This document shows, one piece after another, positions 42,343 through 50,909 of a stretch of 64,000 nucleotides of DNA. The DNA comes from JAHFUI01 sp039931615 (GTDB lineage Bacteria; Acidobacteriota; Vicinamibacteria; Vicinamibacterales; CAVVIG01). Within the stretch, counting starts at the first letter, position 1. Each line of letters begins with the position of its first letter. The stretch spans positions 62,001-126,000 of the forward strand of contig JBDTRR010000007.1 in the NCBI GenBank assembly GCA_039931615.1, in the 5' to 3' direction. Below the pieces are notes generated by a model. The model did not search any database, was not told the origin of the DNA, and saw only the letters and a list, made by a program, of their open reading frames with translations. A program made the position numbers and the translations under genes.

Positions 42343-43233
42343 ATGAGCCCGGTTCCCCCCATCACCCGTGTCGGCGTCGTCGCCAAGCATCATCTGCGGC
42401 AGGCAGCCCCGCATCTCACCGACATCTCCGACTGGCTGAAAGAGCACGGCCTGGAGGCCGTCTTCGAGACGGCGACGGCGGCACTCTGCTCGCCGATCTG
42501 CGGCTGGCCGGTGCTCGACAAGGAAGCGCTGGTCCGGGCGGTCGACATCGTGCTCGTGCTCGGCGGCGACGGCACGCTGCTGGGAATGGCCGACCGGATC
42601 GGGGAAGCGGGATTGTCGATTCCCATCCTGGGGGTCAACTTCGGCAGCCTCGGGTTTCTCACCGAGGTCACCCTGCCCGAGCTCTATCCTGCGCTCGAAG
42701 CGACCGTCTCCGGCCGCGCCCATATCGAAGAGCGCCTGATGCTGCGCTCGACCACCATCCGGGAATCGGCGTCCCACGGCACCCACATCGCACTCAACGA
42801 TGTCGTCGTCACCAAGACGGCGCGCTCCCGGCTGATCGACCTGTCGATCTCGGTCGGCGATCAGTTCGTCACCCGGGTCAAGGGGGACGGCCTGATCATC
42901 GCCACCGCCACCGGATCCACCGCCTACAACCTCTCGGCCGGCGGCCCGATCGTTCATCCCGCCGTCGACGCGCTGGTGATCACACCGATTGCGCCGCACA
43001 CCCTCAGCAACCGGCCGATCGTCATCCCGGCCTCGTCGGCGGTGCGCGTGCAGCCGCTGATGGACGACCGCGACGAGGTGTTCGTGACGTTCGACGGCCA
43101 GGCCGGGTATCAACTGCAGGCCGGCGACGAACTGCAGATCGGGCCGGCGACGAACCCGCTGCGCCTGATCCGGCCGACGACGCGCAGCTACTTCGAGGTG
43201 CTGCGGGAGAAGTTGAAATGGGGTGAGAAATAG
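42343..43233 (+). CDS. nadK: NAD(+) kinase
   Basis: The ATG at 42343 gives 296 residues. VLVLGGDGTLLGMADRIG is the GGDG catalytic loop, then ILGVNFGSLGFLTEV, ALNDVVVTK and GLIIATATGSTAYNLSAGGPIVHP. It phosphorylates NAD to NADP in the cytosol. Separated from tlyA by the palindromic repeats. Convergent with mltG, 12 nt apart. Confidence 0.96.
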   Translation: MSPVPPITRVGVVAKHHLRQAAPHLTDISDWLKEHGLEAVFETATAALCSPICGWPVLDKEALVRAVDIVLVLGGDGTLLGMADRIGEAGLSIPILGVNFGSLGFLTEVTLPELYPALEATVSGRAHIEERLMLRSTTIRESASHGTHIALNDVVVTKTARSRLIDLSISVGDQFVTRVKGDGLIIATATGSTAYNLSAGGPIVHPAVDALVITPIAPHTLSNRPIVIPASSAVRVQPLMDDRDEVFVTFDGQAGYQLQAGDELQIGPATNPLRLIRPTTRSYFEVLREKLKWGEK

Positions 43234-43245
43234 CGGCGGGCGGCG

Positions 43246-44262
43246 TCAGCGCTTCCTGAAGTACTCGACCTGGTACTTCTGGACGTTTCGGTTGTGCTCT
43301 TCCAGCGTCCGCGCGAACGCATGCGATCCATCGTTGCGGCTGACGAAATACAGGTAGTCGACATCCGCGGGATGAATCGCCGCGTCCAGCGCGGCCCGGC
43401 CCGGTGAGGCGATTGGACCGGGCGGCAATCCCGGATACCGGTAGGTGTTGTAGGGCGAGTCGAACAGCAGATCGGCGCGCCGCAGGTTGCCGTTGTACTT
43501 GCCGGCGAGCTGGAGTGCGTAGATGACCGTCGGATCGCACTGCAGCGGGATGCCGAGCCGGAGACGATTCCGGTAGACCGCGGCGACCAGCGGGCGTTCG
43601 TCCGGCCGCGCCGCCTCCTTTTCGACGATCGACGCCAGCGTGACCAGCTGGTGAATCGAGAGCCCGCTCTGCTCGACCGTCTTCCGCATCTCCGGCGTGA
43701 GGACGCGCTCGAACCGTTCCGCCATCGACCGCACCAGCCGCGGCGTGTCGGCGCGCTGGGTGACCGGGTAGGTGTCGGGAAAGAGGTAGCCTTCCAGGCT
43801 CCGCGCCGCTGGATCGAGGTCGCGGATCAGCGAGCGATCGTTGGCGCTGCGCGAGAATTCGGCGGCCGTCCCGATGCCGTGCTCCTCGGCGAGTGCGGCC
43901 ATCTCGCGAATGTTCAGACCCTCGGGGATGGTGAGCGTCACGACGTAGACCTCGCCCCGCGCGATCTTCCCGAGCGCTTCGAGCGGCGTCATCGGTTGGT
44001 CGAACCGGTATTCACCGGCTTTGAGGACGCGGGCCTGACCGCTCACCAGCAGGGCCGCCCGGAACGTCAGGGCATCACGGACGACCCCGGCGGCGACCAG
44101 CCGGTCGCCGATCGTCCGGGTGCCCGAGCCCGACGGAATCTCGACCAGCTGCTCCGCGCCGGAGTAGCCGCGGTAGGGCTGTTGCAGCCGCAGATAGACC
44201 GCCCCCGCCGCGGCGCCGGCCGCGATCACGAGTATCAAGAGGACGATGGCCAGTCGCTTCAT
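43246..44262 (-). CDS. mltG: Endolytic murein transglycosylase MltG
   Basis: A 338-residue protein with one N-terminal membrane anchor (LAIVLLILVIAAGAAAGAVYL). VTLTIPEGLNIREMAALAEEHG starts the LysM-like/YceG region. LEGYLFPDTYPV, LVTLASIVEKEA (catalytic Glu), and LPLQCDPTVIYAL- and PYNTYRYPGLPPGPIASPG-type segments are diagnostic. It cuts nascent peptidoglycan chains and sets glycan length. Coupled to ruvX by an ATGA overlap, a widely conserved pair. Confidence 0.95.
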   Translation of the reverse strand: MKRLAIVLLILVIAAGAAAGAVYLRLQQPYRGYSGAEQLVEIPSGSGTRTIGDRLVAAGVVRDALTFRAALLVSGQARVLKAGEYRFDQPMTPLEALGKIARGEVYVVTLTIPEGLNIREMAALAEEHGIGTAAEFSRSANDRSLIRDLDPAARSLEGYLFPDTYPVTQRADTPRLVRSMAERFERVLTPEMRKTVEQSGLSIHQLVTLASIVEKEAARPDERPLVAAVYRNRLRLGIPLQCDPTVIYALQLAGKYNGNLRRADLLFDSPYNTYRYPGLPPGPIASPGRAALDAAIHPADVDYLYFVSRNDGSHAFARTLEEHNRNVQKYQVEYFRKR

Positions 44263-44690
44263 CCGTGTCGGCCCCGATCCAGGAAGTCTTGCAGGATGAC
44301 GGCCGCCGCGGCGGCATCCAGCCTGGCCTTCCGCTTTCGCCAGTTTCGCTCCCTGATGGCCAGCCGGCTTTCAGCCTCCCGGCTGGTCAACCGCTCGTCC
44401 GTTCGTGCGATGGGCAGGCTGATCCGCGCCTCCAGCGCGTCGACGAACGCGGCGACGCGAGCCGTCTGGTCGCTGGGCGATCCGTCGAGACGGGTCGGGA
44501 GGCCGACGACGATCGCCCCCAGCCCATCCTCTTCGGCGCCGAGCCGCTCGATTTCCGACATCACCCGCGCCAGCGCGTCGGCGGGGCCATCCACCGACAA
44601 GGTTGTCAGCGGACGGGCCAGCGTCTGGGTGGGATCGCTGATGGCCAGCCCCACCCGGCGTGTCCCGACATCGATTCCCAGTACTCGCAT
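44259..44690 (-). CDS. ruvX: YqgF/RuvX family nuclease (16S rRNA processing / Holliday junction resolvase-like)
   Basis: The ATG at 44690 gives 143 residues; the longer open frame upstream is a shadow that runs through repeat copy 6. LGIDVGTRRVGLAISD is the RNase H-fold catalytic start, IVVGLPTRLDGSPSDQT the second segment, and ARTDERLTSREAESRL plus DAAAAAVILQDFLD the end. In Escherichia coli the homologue matures 16S rRNA. Confidence 0.93.
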   Translation of the reverse strand: MRVLGIDVGTRRVGLAISDPTQTLARPLTTLSVDGPADALARVMSEIERLGAEEDGLGAIVVGLPTRLDGSPSDQTARVAAFVDALEARISLPIARTDERLTSREAESRLAIRERNWRKRKARLDAAAAAVILQDFLDRGRHG

Positions 44691-44753
44691 CTCACCCACG
44701 CTCTCGCGGGTCCAGACTACCAGATGGCGGCCGGGCCGCGGACGGCATGCACC

Positions 44754-44786
44754 CGTAGTCCGACTGAAGTCGGACGCCACGGACGA
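44754..44786. repeat. Single-hairpin intergenic repeat, copy 6
   Basis: GTCCGACTGAAGTCGGAC (44758-44775) is a perfect palindrome with CGTA on its left and GCCACGGACG on its right, between ruvX and the divergent S41 gene. Confidence 0.8.
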
Positions 44787-44931
44787 TCTGCCCACAGGTT
44801 CCCGTCGACGGCCGGGCCGCAGACCCGTTACAATGGCCCGAGCCGCGTTGTGCGCTATCGTTCGGGGTCCCCCACGGCGCTCGTCGCTCCTGCGGGGAAC
44901 CGTGACGCTGAACCTGGACCGCAAGGGACTT

Positions 44932-46098
44932 ATGTCATCAAAGACCCGTCTCATCGTCCTGTCCATCTCGGCACCCGTCATCGCCTTCGCCATTGTCGGC
45001 GGCGTGCTTGGCGGTGTGATGGCACGCGAGGAAACCTATCAGCACCTGAAGGTGTTCGACGAGGTGGTGAGCTTCATCACCGGCAAGTATGTCGAGCCGG
45101 TCAACATCGACAAGGTGATGCGCGGCGGGATGCACGGTCTGGCGGACGGCCTGGATGCGGACAGCGCCTACCTGTCGCCGCAGGAGGTCAAGCTGGCCGA
45201 GAGCGGTGCGGCCCCGCCGCCGGGCGACGTCGGGCTCGACCTGACCCGTCAGTACTATCTGCGTATCGTCGCCGCGCGCGACGGCTCTCCGGCGGCCAAA
45301 GCAGGACTGCGGACCGGCGATTATCTGCGCGCGATCGACAACACGCCGACGCGCGAGATGTCGGTCTACGAAGGCGCCCGGGCGCTGCGCGGGGCAACCG
45401 GGTCGAAAGTGAGCCTGACGATCATCCGCGGCAGCACCGCCGATCCGCACGTCATCGAGTTGACGCGGGCGGCGCTCACTCCGTCTGAGGTCACCGGCCG
45501 GATTGCGGCGCCTGGCGTCGGCTATGTGCGGGTGGCCGCGATCGGGCCGAAGACCGCCGAGCAGGTGAAGAAAGAAGTCGCCGATCTGAGCAAGAGCGGG
45601 GCGGCAAAGCTGATCGTCGACGTGCGCCGGACCTCCGGCGGCGCGCTCGACGACGGTCTCGCGGTGAGCAGACTCTTCGTCGGAACGGGCGTCCTGGCGA
45701 CGCGCGAGGGCAAAGGCGTGGAGAAGCAGACCATCAGCGCCGCGGCGGGAGACGGCAGCATCGCCCTGCCGATGGTGATCCTGATCGACACCGGGACCTC
45801 CGGTTCCGCCGAGCTGTTTGCCGCCGCCGTTTCGGGCAACAAGCGGGCTGATCTGATCGGCGAGCGCACGATCGGCCGGGCGGCGATCCAGAAACTGATC
45901 AAGCTGCCGGACGGCAGCGGCCTCTGGCTCTCCACCGCCCGCTATCTCACGCCTGCTGGCGCCTCGCTGCACGGAAAGGGGCTGGAACCGGTCGTCTCGG
46001 TCGACGAGCCCGACGTTGAATTCGGCCAGCCGCCGCCGACCGCCGACCCGGCACTCGAAAAGGCAGTGGAACGTCTCACGCTCAAGGCGGCTGCGTAA
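44932..46098 (+). CDS. CtpA-like S41 peptidase homologue with PDZ domain, catalytic dyad apparently lost
   Basis: The ATG at 44932 gives 388 residues: a membrane anchor (about 6-29), the S41 N-terminal region (VFDEVVSFITGKYVEPVNIDKVMRGGMHGLADGLDADSAYL), a PDZ domain (about 100-170) and the protease core. In active members the core reads SASASE with the nucleophile three residues before Glu, and a Lys 25 residues on in TFGKG. Here the same positions are Gly291 (TSGSAE) and Arg316 (TIGRAAIQ). By eye it is a pseudo-protease or uses other residues. Predicted periplasmic. Confidence 0.85.
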   Translation: MSSKTRLIVLSISAPVIAFAIVGGVLGGVMAREETYQHLKVFDEVVSFITGKYVEPVNIDKVMRGGMHGLADGLDADSAYLSPQEVKLAESGAAPPPGDVGLDLTRQYYLRIVAARDGSPAAKAGLRTGDYLRAIDNTPTREMSVYEGARALRGATGSKVSLTIIRGSTADPHVIELTRAALTPSEVTGRIAAPGVGYVRVAAIGPKTAEQVKKEVADLSKSGAAKLIVDVRRTSGGALDDGLAVSRLFVGTGVLATREGKGVEKQTISAAAGDGSIALPMVILIDTGTSGSAELFAAAVSGNKRADLIGERTIGRAAIQKLIKLPDGSGLWLSTARYLTPAGASLHGKGLEPVVSVDEPDVEFGQPPPTADPALEKAVERLTLKAAA

Positions 46099-46167
46099 TC
46101 CCCTTCCAGCCCAACCGCCGCCCGTTGTATACTGTGCGTTCGTCTAACGCCTGTATTTTCAAGATGT

Positions 46168-46243
46168 AGGCGCGTAGCTCAGAGGTTAGAGCGCCTGCTT
46201 GACACGCAGGAGGTCGGTGGTTCGAGTCCACCCGTGCCTACCA
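46168..46243 (+). tRNA. tRNA-Val (anticodon GAC)
   Basis: A full cloverleaf of 76 nt. The acceptor AGGCGCG pairs with CGTGCCT, discriminator A, and CCA is encoded. The D stem is GCTC/GAGC, the anticodon arm CCTGC-TTGACAC-GCAGG with anticodon GAC, the variable loop is 5 nt, and the T arm is GGTGG-TTCGAGT-CCACC. TATACT at 46128-46133 may be its -10. Confidence 0.95.
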
Positions 46244-46369
46244 ACGAGCAGCGATCGGCTCTTGGCGACGAACGGTACGCGCCACGCACACCCGAGAGTG
46301 CCCCAGAGAGAGCCCCAGATAGAGCGCTGAGAGCCGAACGGCAAGCTGAAAGCTTCACGTCACTCCCGC
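46244..46369 (+). promoter_or_regulatory. thrS leader region with inverted repeats
   Basis: This is 126 nt between tRNA-Val and thrS. TCGGCTCT (46255-46262) and AGAGCCGA (46330-46337) can pair over 8 bp and enclose 67 nt; AAGCT-GAA-AGCTT (46343-46355) forms a small hairpin just before the ATG. It may be a thrS control region; nothing else is recognised. Confidence 0.35.
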
Positions 46370-48370
46370 ATGAGTCAGGTCCTTGTCACGCTTCCTGATG
46401 GATCGAGCCGCACGCTCGCTGCCGGCTCGCCCGTCAGCGCCGTCGCGGCGGAGATCTCTCCCGGCCTCGCCAGGGCGGCGCTGGCGGGGATTGTCGACGG
46501 CAAGCTTGTCGATCTGACCTACCCGATCACGCAGGATGCGGCGGTGCGGATCGTGACCGACCGCAGTCCGGAGGCACTCCCGCTCTATCGCCACAGCACG
46601 GCGCACCTGCTGGCCGCCGCCGTGACCAGCCTGTTTCCCGGCGCCCAATGCGGCATCGGACCGGCGACCGACGAAGGGTTTTTCTACGACTTCATCGTCT
46701 CCCGGCCGTTCGTCCCGGAGGATCTCGACGCCATCGAAAAGAAGATGAAGGAGATGGCGTCGCAGGACCTGGTCTACGAGCGCCAGCTCTGGCCCCGCGA
46801 AGAGGCGAAGGCGTTCTTCGCGCAGCGCGGCGAGGTGCTCAAGGTCCAGCTGATCGAGGAAAAGACCGAAGGCCAGACCGAGGTCTCCTGTTACACGATC
46901 AAGGATCGCGATACCTTCGTCGACTTCTGCGTCGGACCGCACGTGCCGTCGACCGGCCGGCTGAAAGCGTTCAAGCTGTTGAGCACGTCCAACGCCTACT
47001 GGAAGGGGGACGCACGCAACCAGCCGATGCAGCGCGTCTACGGCACCGCCTTCTTCTCCGACAAGGATCTGAAAGCGCACCTGACGCAGATCGAGGAGGC
47101 GAAGAAGCGCGACCACCGGAAGCTCGGGCGAGAGCTCGGGCTGTTCACCTTCCATCCGTGGGCTCCCGGTGCGGCGTTCTGGCAGGCCAGGGGCACGACG
47201 CTCTACAACGTCCTCGGCAACTACATGCGGGACGTGCTGCTGCCGAACGGTTACGTCGAGGTGAAAACGCCGCTGATCTACAACAAAGCGCTGTGGGAGA
47301 CGTCCGGCCACTGGTCGCACTATCGCGACAACATGTTCCTGATCGAGTCGGAAGAGGAACAGATGGCGGTGAAAGCGATGAACTGCCCCGGCCATTACCT
47401 GCTCTACGCGGCCGACGCTCACAGCTATCGTGATCTGCCGCTGCGCTTTCACGAGCAGACGCCGCTGCATCGCAACGAAGCGTCGGGTGTGCTCGGCGGT
47501 CTCACCCGTGTCCGGCAGTTCTCGCAGGACGATGGGCACTGCTTCGTGATGCAGGAGCAGATCGGCGAAGAGGTCGAGCGCCTGCTTGGGTTGGTCCAGC
47601 GCATCTATGGCGATTTCGGGCTGGCCTACTCGGCCAAGCTCTCGACCCGTCCGCCCGAGTTCCTGGGCGACGTGGCGACGTGGGATTCGGCCGAGGCCCA
47701 GTTGAAGACCGCGCTCGAGCACGCCGGCCAGGAATACACGCTGAACGAGGGCGACGGAGCCTTCTACGGCCCGAAGATCGATGTCGACGTCACCGACGCG
47801 ATCGGGCGGAAGTGGCAGTGCGCGACGATCCAGCTCGACTACATGATGCCGCAGCGGTTCGACCTGAAGTACACCGGCGCCGACAACGCGGAGCATCGGC
47901 CGGTGGTGATTCACCGGGCGATCTTCGGCAGCTTCGAGCGTTTCATCGCGATCCTGATCGAGCACTATGCGGGCGCGTTCCCGCTCTGGCTGGCGCCGGT
48001 CCAGGCGGTGCTGCTGCCGATCTCCGATCGCCACCTGGGCTACGGCGCCCTGGTCCTGGAGCAGTTGAAGGCGGCCGGGCTGCGCGCGGTGCTCGACGAG
48101 CGCCAGGAAAAGATCGGATATAAGATCCGGGAGGCGCAACTGCAGAAGGTGCCGTACATGCTGGTGGTTGGCGACCGCGAACGCGAAACCGGCAGCGTGT
48201 CGGTCCGCGATCGGACCAGCGGAGACCTGGGCAGCCGATCGGTGGCTGAATTCGTCGAGGCGGCGTTGGCAGAGATCGCTCGAAAAGCCCCGGCAGGATC
48301 GGCGGGATTGGCTGGACCGGAAGCCCGGTCAGCCTTCGTCGCCCAACCCGCCCATCACGCTGAATCGTAA
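46370..48370 (+). CDS. thrS: Threonyl-tRNA synthetase
   Basis: The 666 residues contain the TGS domain (1-62), the editing domain with HSTAH (75-79) and CVGPH, and the class II catalytic core: MNCPGHYLLYA (zinc Cys), RFHEQTPLHRNEASGVLGGLTRVRQFSQDDGH (motif 2), GAFYGPKIDVDV and HRAIFGSFERFI (motif 3). A C-terminal anticodon-binding domain follows. The last 30 residues (PAGSAGLAGPEARSAFVAQ) are a low-complexity extra. The TAA overlaps the ribosome binding site of infC, as in the classic thrS-infC-rpmI-rplT cluster. Confidence 0.97.
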   Translation: MSQVLVTLPDGSSRTLAAGSPVSAVAAEISPGLARAALAGIVDGKLVDLTYPITQDAAVRIVTDRSPEALPLYRHSTAHLLAAAVTSLFPGAQCGIGPATDEGFFYDFIVSRPFVPEDLDAIEKKMKEMASQDLVYERQLWPREEAKAFFAQRGEVLKVQLIEEKTEGQTEVSCYTIKDRDTFVDFCVGPHVPSTGRLKAFKLLSTSNAYWKGDARNQPMQRVYGTAFFSDKDLKAHLTQIEEAKKRDHRKLGRELGLFTFHPWAPGAAFWQARGTTLYNVLGNYMRDVLLPNGYVEVKTPLIYNKALWETSGHWSHYRDNMFLIESEEEQMAVKAMNCPGHYLLYAADAHSYRDLPLRFHEQTPLHRNEASGVLGGLTRVRQFSQDDGHCFVMQEQIGEEVERLLGLVQRIYGDFGLAYSAKLSTRPPEFLGDVATWDSAEAQLKTALEHAGQEYTLNEGDGAFYGPKIDVDVTDAIGRKWQCATIQLDYMMPQRFDLKYTGADNAEHRPVVIHRAIFGSFERFIAILIEHYAGAFPLWLAPVQAVLLPISDRHLGYGALVLEQLKAAGLRAVLDERQEKIGYKIREAQLQKVPYMLVVGDRERETGSVSVRDRTSGDLGSRSVAEFVEAALAEIARKAPAGSAGLAGPEARSAFVAQPAHHAES

Positions 48371-48383
48371 GGAGGCTGTTATC
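48369..48383 (+). promoter_or_regulatory. Ribosome binding site and AUC start codon of infC
   Basis: AAGGAGG (48369-48375) is followed by 5 nt and ATC (48381-48383). No ATG, GTG or TTG lies in frame between this Shine-Dalgarno and the conserved IF-3 core, so ATC is the most likely start. Confidence 0.8.
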
Positions 48384-48959
48384 GCTTTCGATAGAAGTCC
48401 GCGCCGCGACGACCGTACGCGTGTCAACGAACGCATCCGGGTCCGGGAAATCCGCGTCATCGACGATACGGGTGCTCAGCTCGGGATCATGCCGCCACCG
48501 CAGGCACTGGCCATCGCCAAGCAGAAAGGGCTCGACCTCGTCGAAATCTCGCCGACCGCCGTCCCGCCGGTCTGCCGCATCATGGATTTCGGCAAGTACC
48601 AGTACCAGGAGCAGAAGCGGACGCGCGAGGCCAAGAAGCACCAGAAGATCATCCTGGTCAAGGAGATCAAGTTCCGCCCCAAGGTCGACGAGCACGACTA
48701 TCAGTTCAAGAAGAAGCACATCGAGCGCTTCCTCGAGGACGGGGACAAGGTCAAGGCGACGATCTTCTTCCGCGGCCGGGAGATGGCGCACCCGGAGATC
48801 GGGCGGCGCATCCTCGAACGGCTGGTCGAGGAGCTCGCCGAGGTCGCCATCCCGGAAACGATGCCGCGGATGGAAGGCAACCAGATGCACACGATTCTCA
48901 CGCGCCGGCCCCAGTCGGGCGGACGCGCCAAGGCCGCCGCGGCACCGGCCAAGCAATAG
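48381..48959 (+). CDS. infC: Translation initiation factor IF-3, AUC start
   Basis: With the ATC start the protein is 192 residues: AFDRSPRRDDRTRVNERIRVREIRVIDDTGAQLGIM (N domain), KGLDLVEISPTAVPPVCRIMDFGKYQYQ (linker) and the C domain with KEIKFRPKVDEHDYQFKKKHIERFLEDGDKVKATIFFRGREMAHPE. IF-3 rejects near-cognate initiation codons, so a non-AUG start on its own mRNA gives autogenous control, as with AUU in Escherichia coli. The tail after the core is Ala/Lys-rich. Confidence 0.95.
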   Translation: MAFDRSPRRDDRTRVNERIRVREIRVIDDTGAQLGIMPPPQALAIAKQKGLDLVEISPTAVPPVCRIMDFGKYQYQEQKRTREAKKHQKIILVKEIKFRPKVDEHDYQFKKKHIERFLEDGDKVKATIFFRGREMAHPEIGRRILERLVEELAEVAIPETMPRMEGNQMHTILTRRPQSGGRAKAAAAPAKQ

Positions 48960-49062
48960 ACTCTCGTCGCCGCGGGCGCCGGGATCGAGCGGTCGATTGA
49001 CGACCGGACGGTTGAACCTCCGCGTCGACGGAACGTTGTGGGAGCGGTTTCACGAGCGAACA

Positions 49063-49269
49063 ATGGCCAAAAAGATCAAACTGAAAACACACCGCGGCGC
49101 CGCCAAACGGTTCAAGCGGACCAAGAGCGGCAAATTTCTGCGCGGGAAAGCGTTCAAACAGCACATCCTGAGCAGCAAGTCGAGAAAGCGGAAGCGCGGT
49201 CTGCGCGGCACGACGACCGTCGCCGATGTCGACGCCCGCAAGCTCGCGCGGATGCTGCCGTACAAGTGA
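49063..49269 (+). CDS. rpmI: Ribosomal protein L35
   Basis: A 68-residue protein beginning MAKKIKLKTHRGAAKRFKRTKSGKFLRGKAFKQHILSSKSRKRKR, the whole of which is L35; it ends RKLARMLPYK. The start ATG at 49063 is preceded by GGGAGC. The 103-nt gap after infC carries no clear feature beyond GC-rich imperfect inverted segments. Confidence 0.96.
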   Translation: MAKKIKLKTHRGAAKRFKRTKSGKFLRGKAFKQHILSSKSRKRKRGLRGTTTVADVDARKLARMLPYK

Positions 49270-49373
49270 TGCTCGTGCGAGCCATGGCGCGACGAGCCAT
49301 CCCCTACGAGCCATCGAAGTGAACCGTCGATCGCAGTGTCCGGCTTCAACCGGGTCTTGAGGAGTTCTTAGAA
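49270..49373 (+). other. rpmI-rplT spacer with ACGAGCCATC repeats and a decayed hairpin
   Basis: Three near copies of ACGAGCCATC follow the L35 stop, then a degenerate copy (49338-49356, GTCCGGCTTCAACCGGGTC) of the hairpin family found elsewhere. It may contain the L20-binding site, but no specific structure is proven. Confidence 0.4.
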
Positions 49374-49793
49374 ATGCCACGCGTAAAACGAGGAACCGTT
49401 CGACGGGCGAAGCGCAAGAAGCTGCTCGGCCTGGCCAAGGGGTACTACGCCAACAAGAGCAAGCTCTACCGCGCCGCCAAGGAATCGGTCGACACGGCGC
49501 TCAAGTATGCGTTCGTCGGCCGCCGCCGCAAGAAGCGTGATTTCCGCCGGCTCTGGGTCATCAGGATCAACGCCGCCGTGCGCCTGCACGGGCTCACCTA
49601 CGGGCAGTTCATCAACGGCCTCAAGAATGCCGGGGTGACGCTCAACCGCAAGAGCCTGTCGGAACTGGCCATCTCGAGCCCGTCGGCGTTTGCCACCCTG
49701 GCCGCCCAGGCCAAGGCAGCGGCCAAGACCGCGGGGCTCCCCGCCCAGCCTCCGGCGAGCAGCCAGCCGGCGTCGGTCGAAGCCACCGACTGA
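49374..49793 (+). CDS. rplT: Ribosomal protein L20
   Basis: The 139 residues include MPRVKRGTVRRAKRKKLLGLAKGYYANKSKLYRAAKE and the C-terminal globular part RLWVIRINAAVRLHGLTYGQFINGLKNAGVTLNRKSLSELA. A Gln/Pro/Ala-rich tail of about 25 residues is added. GAGGAG lies 10 nt upstream of the ATG. L20 commonly represses its own operon by binding leader RNA. Confidence 0.97.
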   Translation: MPRVKRGTVRRAKRKKLLGLAKGYYANKSKLYRAAKESVDTALKYAFVGRRRKKRDFRRLWVIRINAAVRLHGLTYGQFINGLKNAGVTLNRKSLSELAISSPSAFATLAAQAKAAAKTAGLPAQPPASSQPASVEATD

Positions 49794-49837
49794 GTCGACG
49801 CGCCTCGAGACGGCGCGGACGCTCCTGACTGCCGATC

Positions 49838-50902
49838 ATGCAGACCCCGGACACGTCGAACCCACTCCGTGAGGAGTTCGACGAACAGCTTCGCGTGGCG
49901 ATCGACGCGGGCGCCGTTCAGGCGCTCCGCGATCGCTACCTCGGCCGCAAGGATGGCGTCGTCACCCGGCTGCTGAAGGATCTCGCCGCCGCGCCCGCCG
50001 GGGAACGGCGCGACCGCGGCGCCCACGCCAACGAGTTCAAGCGCTACGTCGAGCAACGGCTGGCCGAAGCCGCCGGGTCGGTCCGAGAGGCGCTGGCGCA
50101 GGCCGCCGCGGCGCGGAACCGGATCGATGTCACCCTGCCCGGCCGCCTGCCGCCGCTCGGCCATCGCCACCCGCTGACGATCATCCGCGATCAGCTGGAA
50201 GACATCTTCACCCGCATGGGGTTCGCGATCGTCGAAGGGCCGGAAGTCGAAGACGAATGGCACTGCTTCGACGCCCTGAACATGCCGGCCGAACATCCCG
50301 CACGCGACATGCAGGACACCCTGTATCTGGCGTCGCCGATGCCGGGCGACGTTCCCGGCGAGGTGCGGACGCTGCTCCGCACCCACACCTCCTCGATGCA
50401 GATCCGCTACATGCAGGCGCACACGCCGCCGGTCCGCATCGTCGTCCCGGGCCGGGTCTACCGCCGCGACGATCTCGACCTGACCCACTCGCCGGCGTTC
50501 GGGCAGATCGAGGGGCTGGTCGTCGGCGAAGGGATTTCACTCGCCGATCTCAAGGGAACGCTGCTGGCGTTCGCGCACCAGATGTTTTCGCCGTCGGTCC
50601 GGCTCCGGTTCCGCCCGAGCTTCTTTCCGTACACCGAGCCGAGCGCGGAAATCGACCTCAGTTGCTGGCAGTGCGACGGCGCCGGCTGTGCGATGTGCAA
50701 GAAGACCGGCTGGATCGAGCTGGGCGGCTGCGGCATGGTCCACCCGGCGGTATTCGAAGCTGTCGGCTACGACGCCGAACGCTACACCGGCTTCGCCTGG
50801 GGCATCGGCATCGAGCGGATCGCCATCCTGCGCTACCAGGTCGAAGACATCCGGCTGTTCTACGAGAACGACCTGAGGTTCCTGGAGCAATTCCGGTTCT
50901 GA
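49838..50902 (+). CDS. pheS: Phenylalanyl-tRNA synthetase alpha subunit
   Basis: The 354 residues have an N-terminal coiled coil and a class II core: HPLTIIRDQLEDIFTRMGFAIVEGPEVEDEWHCFDALNMP, LLRTHTSSMQIRYMQ, GRVYRRDDLDLTHSPAFGQIEGLVV and FAWGIGIERIAILRY. CWQCDGAGCAMCKKTGW carries a four-Cys cluster seen in a subset of PheS proteins. It forms an alpha2beta2 enzyme with PheT encoded 7 nt downstream. Confidence 0.97.
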   Translation: MQTPDTSNPLREEFDEQLRVAIDAGAVQALRDRYLGRKDGVVTRLLKDLAAAPAGERRDRGAHANEFKRYVEQRLAEAAGSVREALAQAAAARNRIDVTLPGRLPPLGHRHPLTIIRDQLEDIFTRMGFAIVEGPEVEDEWHCFDALNMPAEHPARDMQDTLYLASPMPGDVPGEVRTLLRTHTSSMQIRYMQAHTPPVRIVVPGRVYRRDDLDLTHSPAFGQIEGLVVGEGISLADLKGTLLAFAHQMFSPSVRLRFRPSFFPYTEPSAEIDLSCWQCDGAGCAMCKKTGWIELGGCGMVHPAVFEAVGYDAERYTGFAWGIGIERIAILRYQVEDIRLFYENDLRFLEQFRF

Positions 50903-50909
50903 TCACCCC

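Noticed and set aside
46168..46243. Integrative element attached at the tRNA-Val gene
   Set aside because: No integrase, no duplicated tRNA 3' end and no foreign-looking genes follow; the next genes are a standard thrS-infC-rpmI-rplT cluster.
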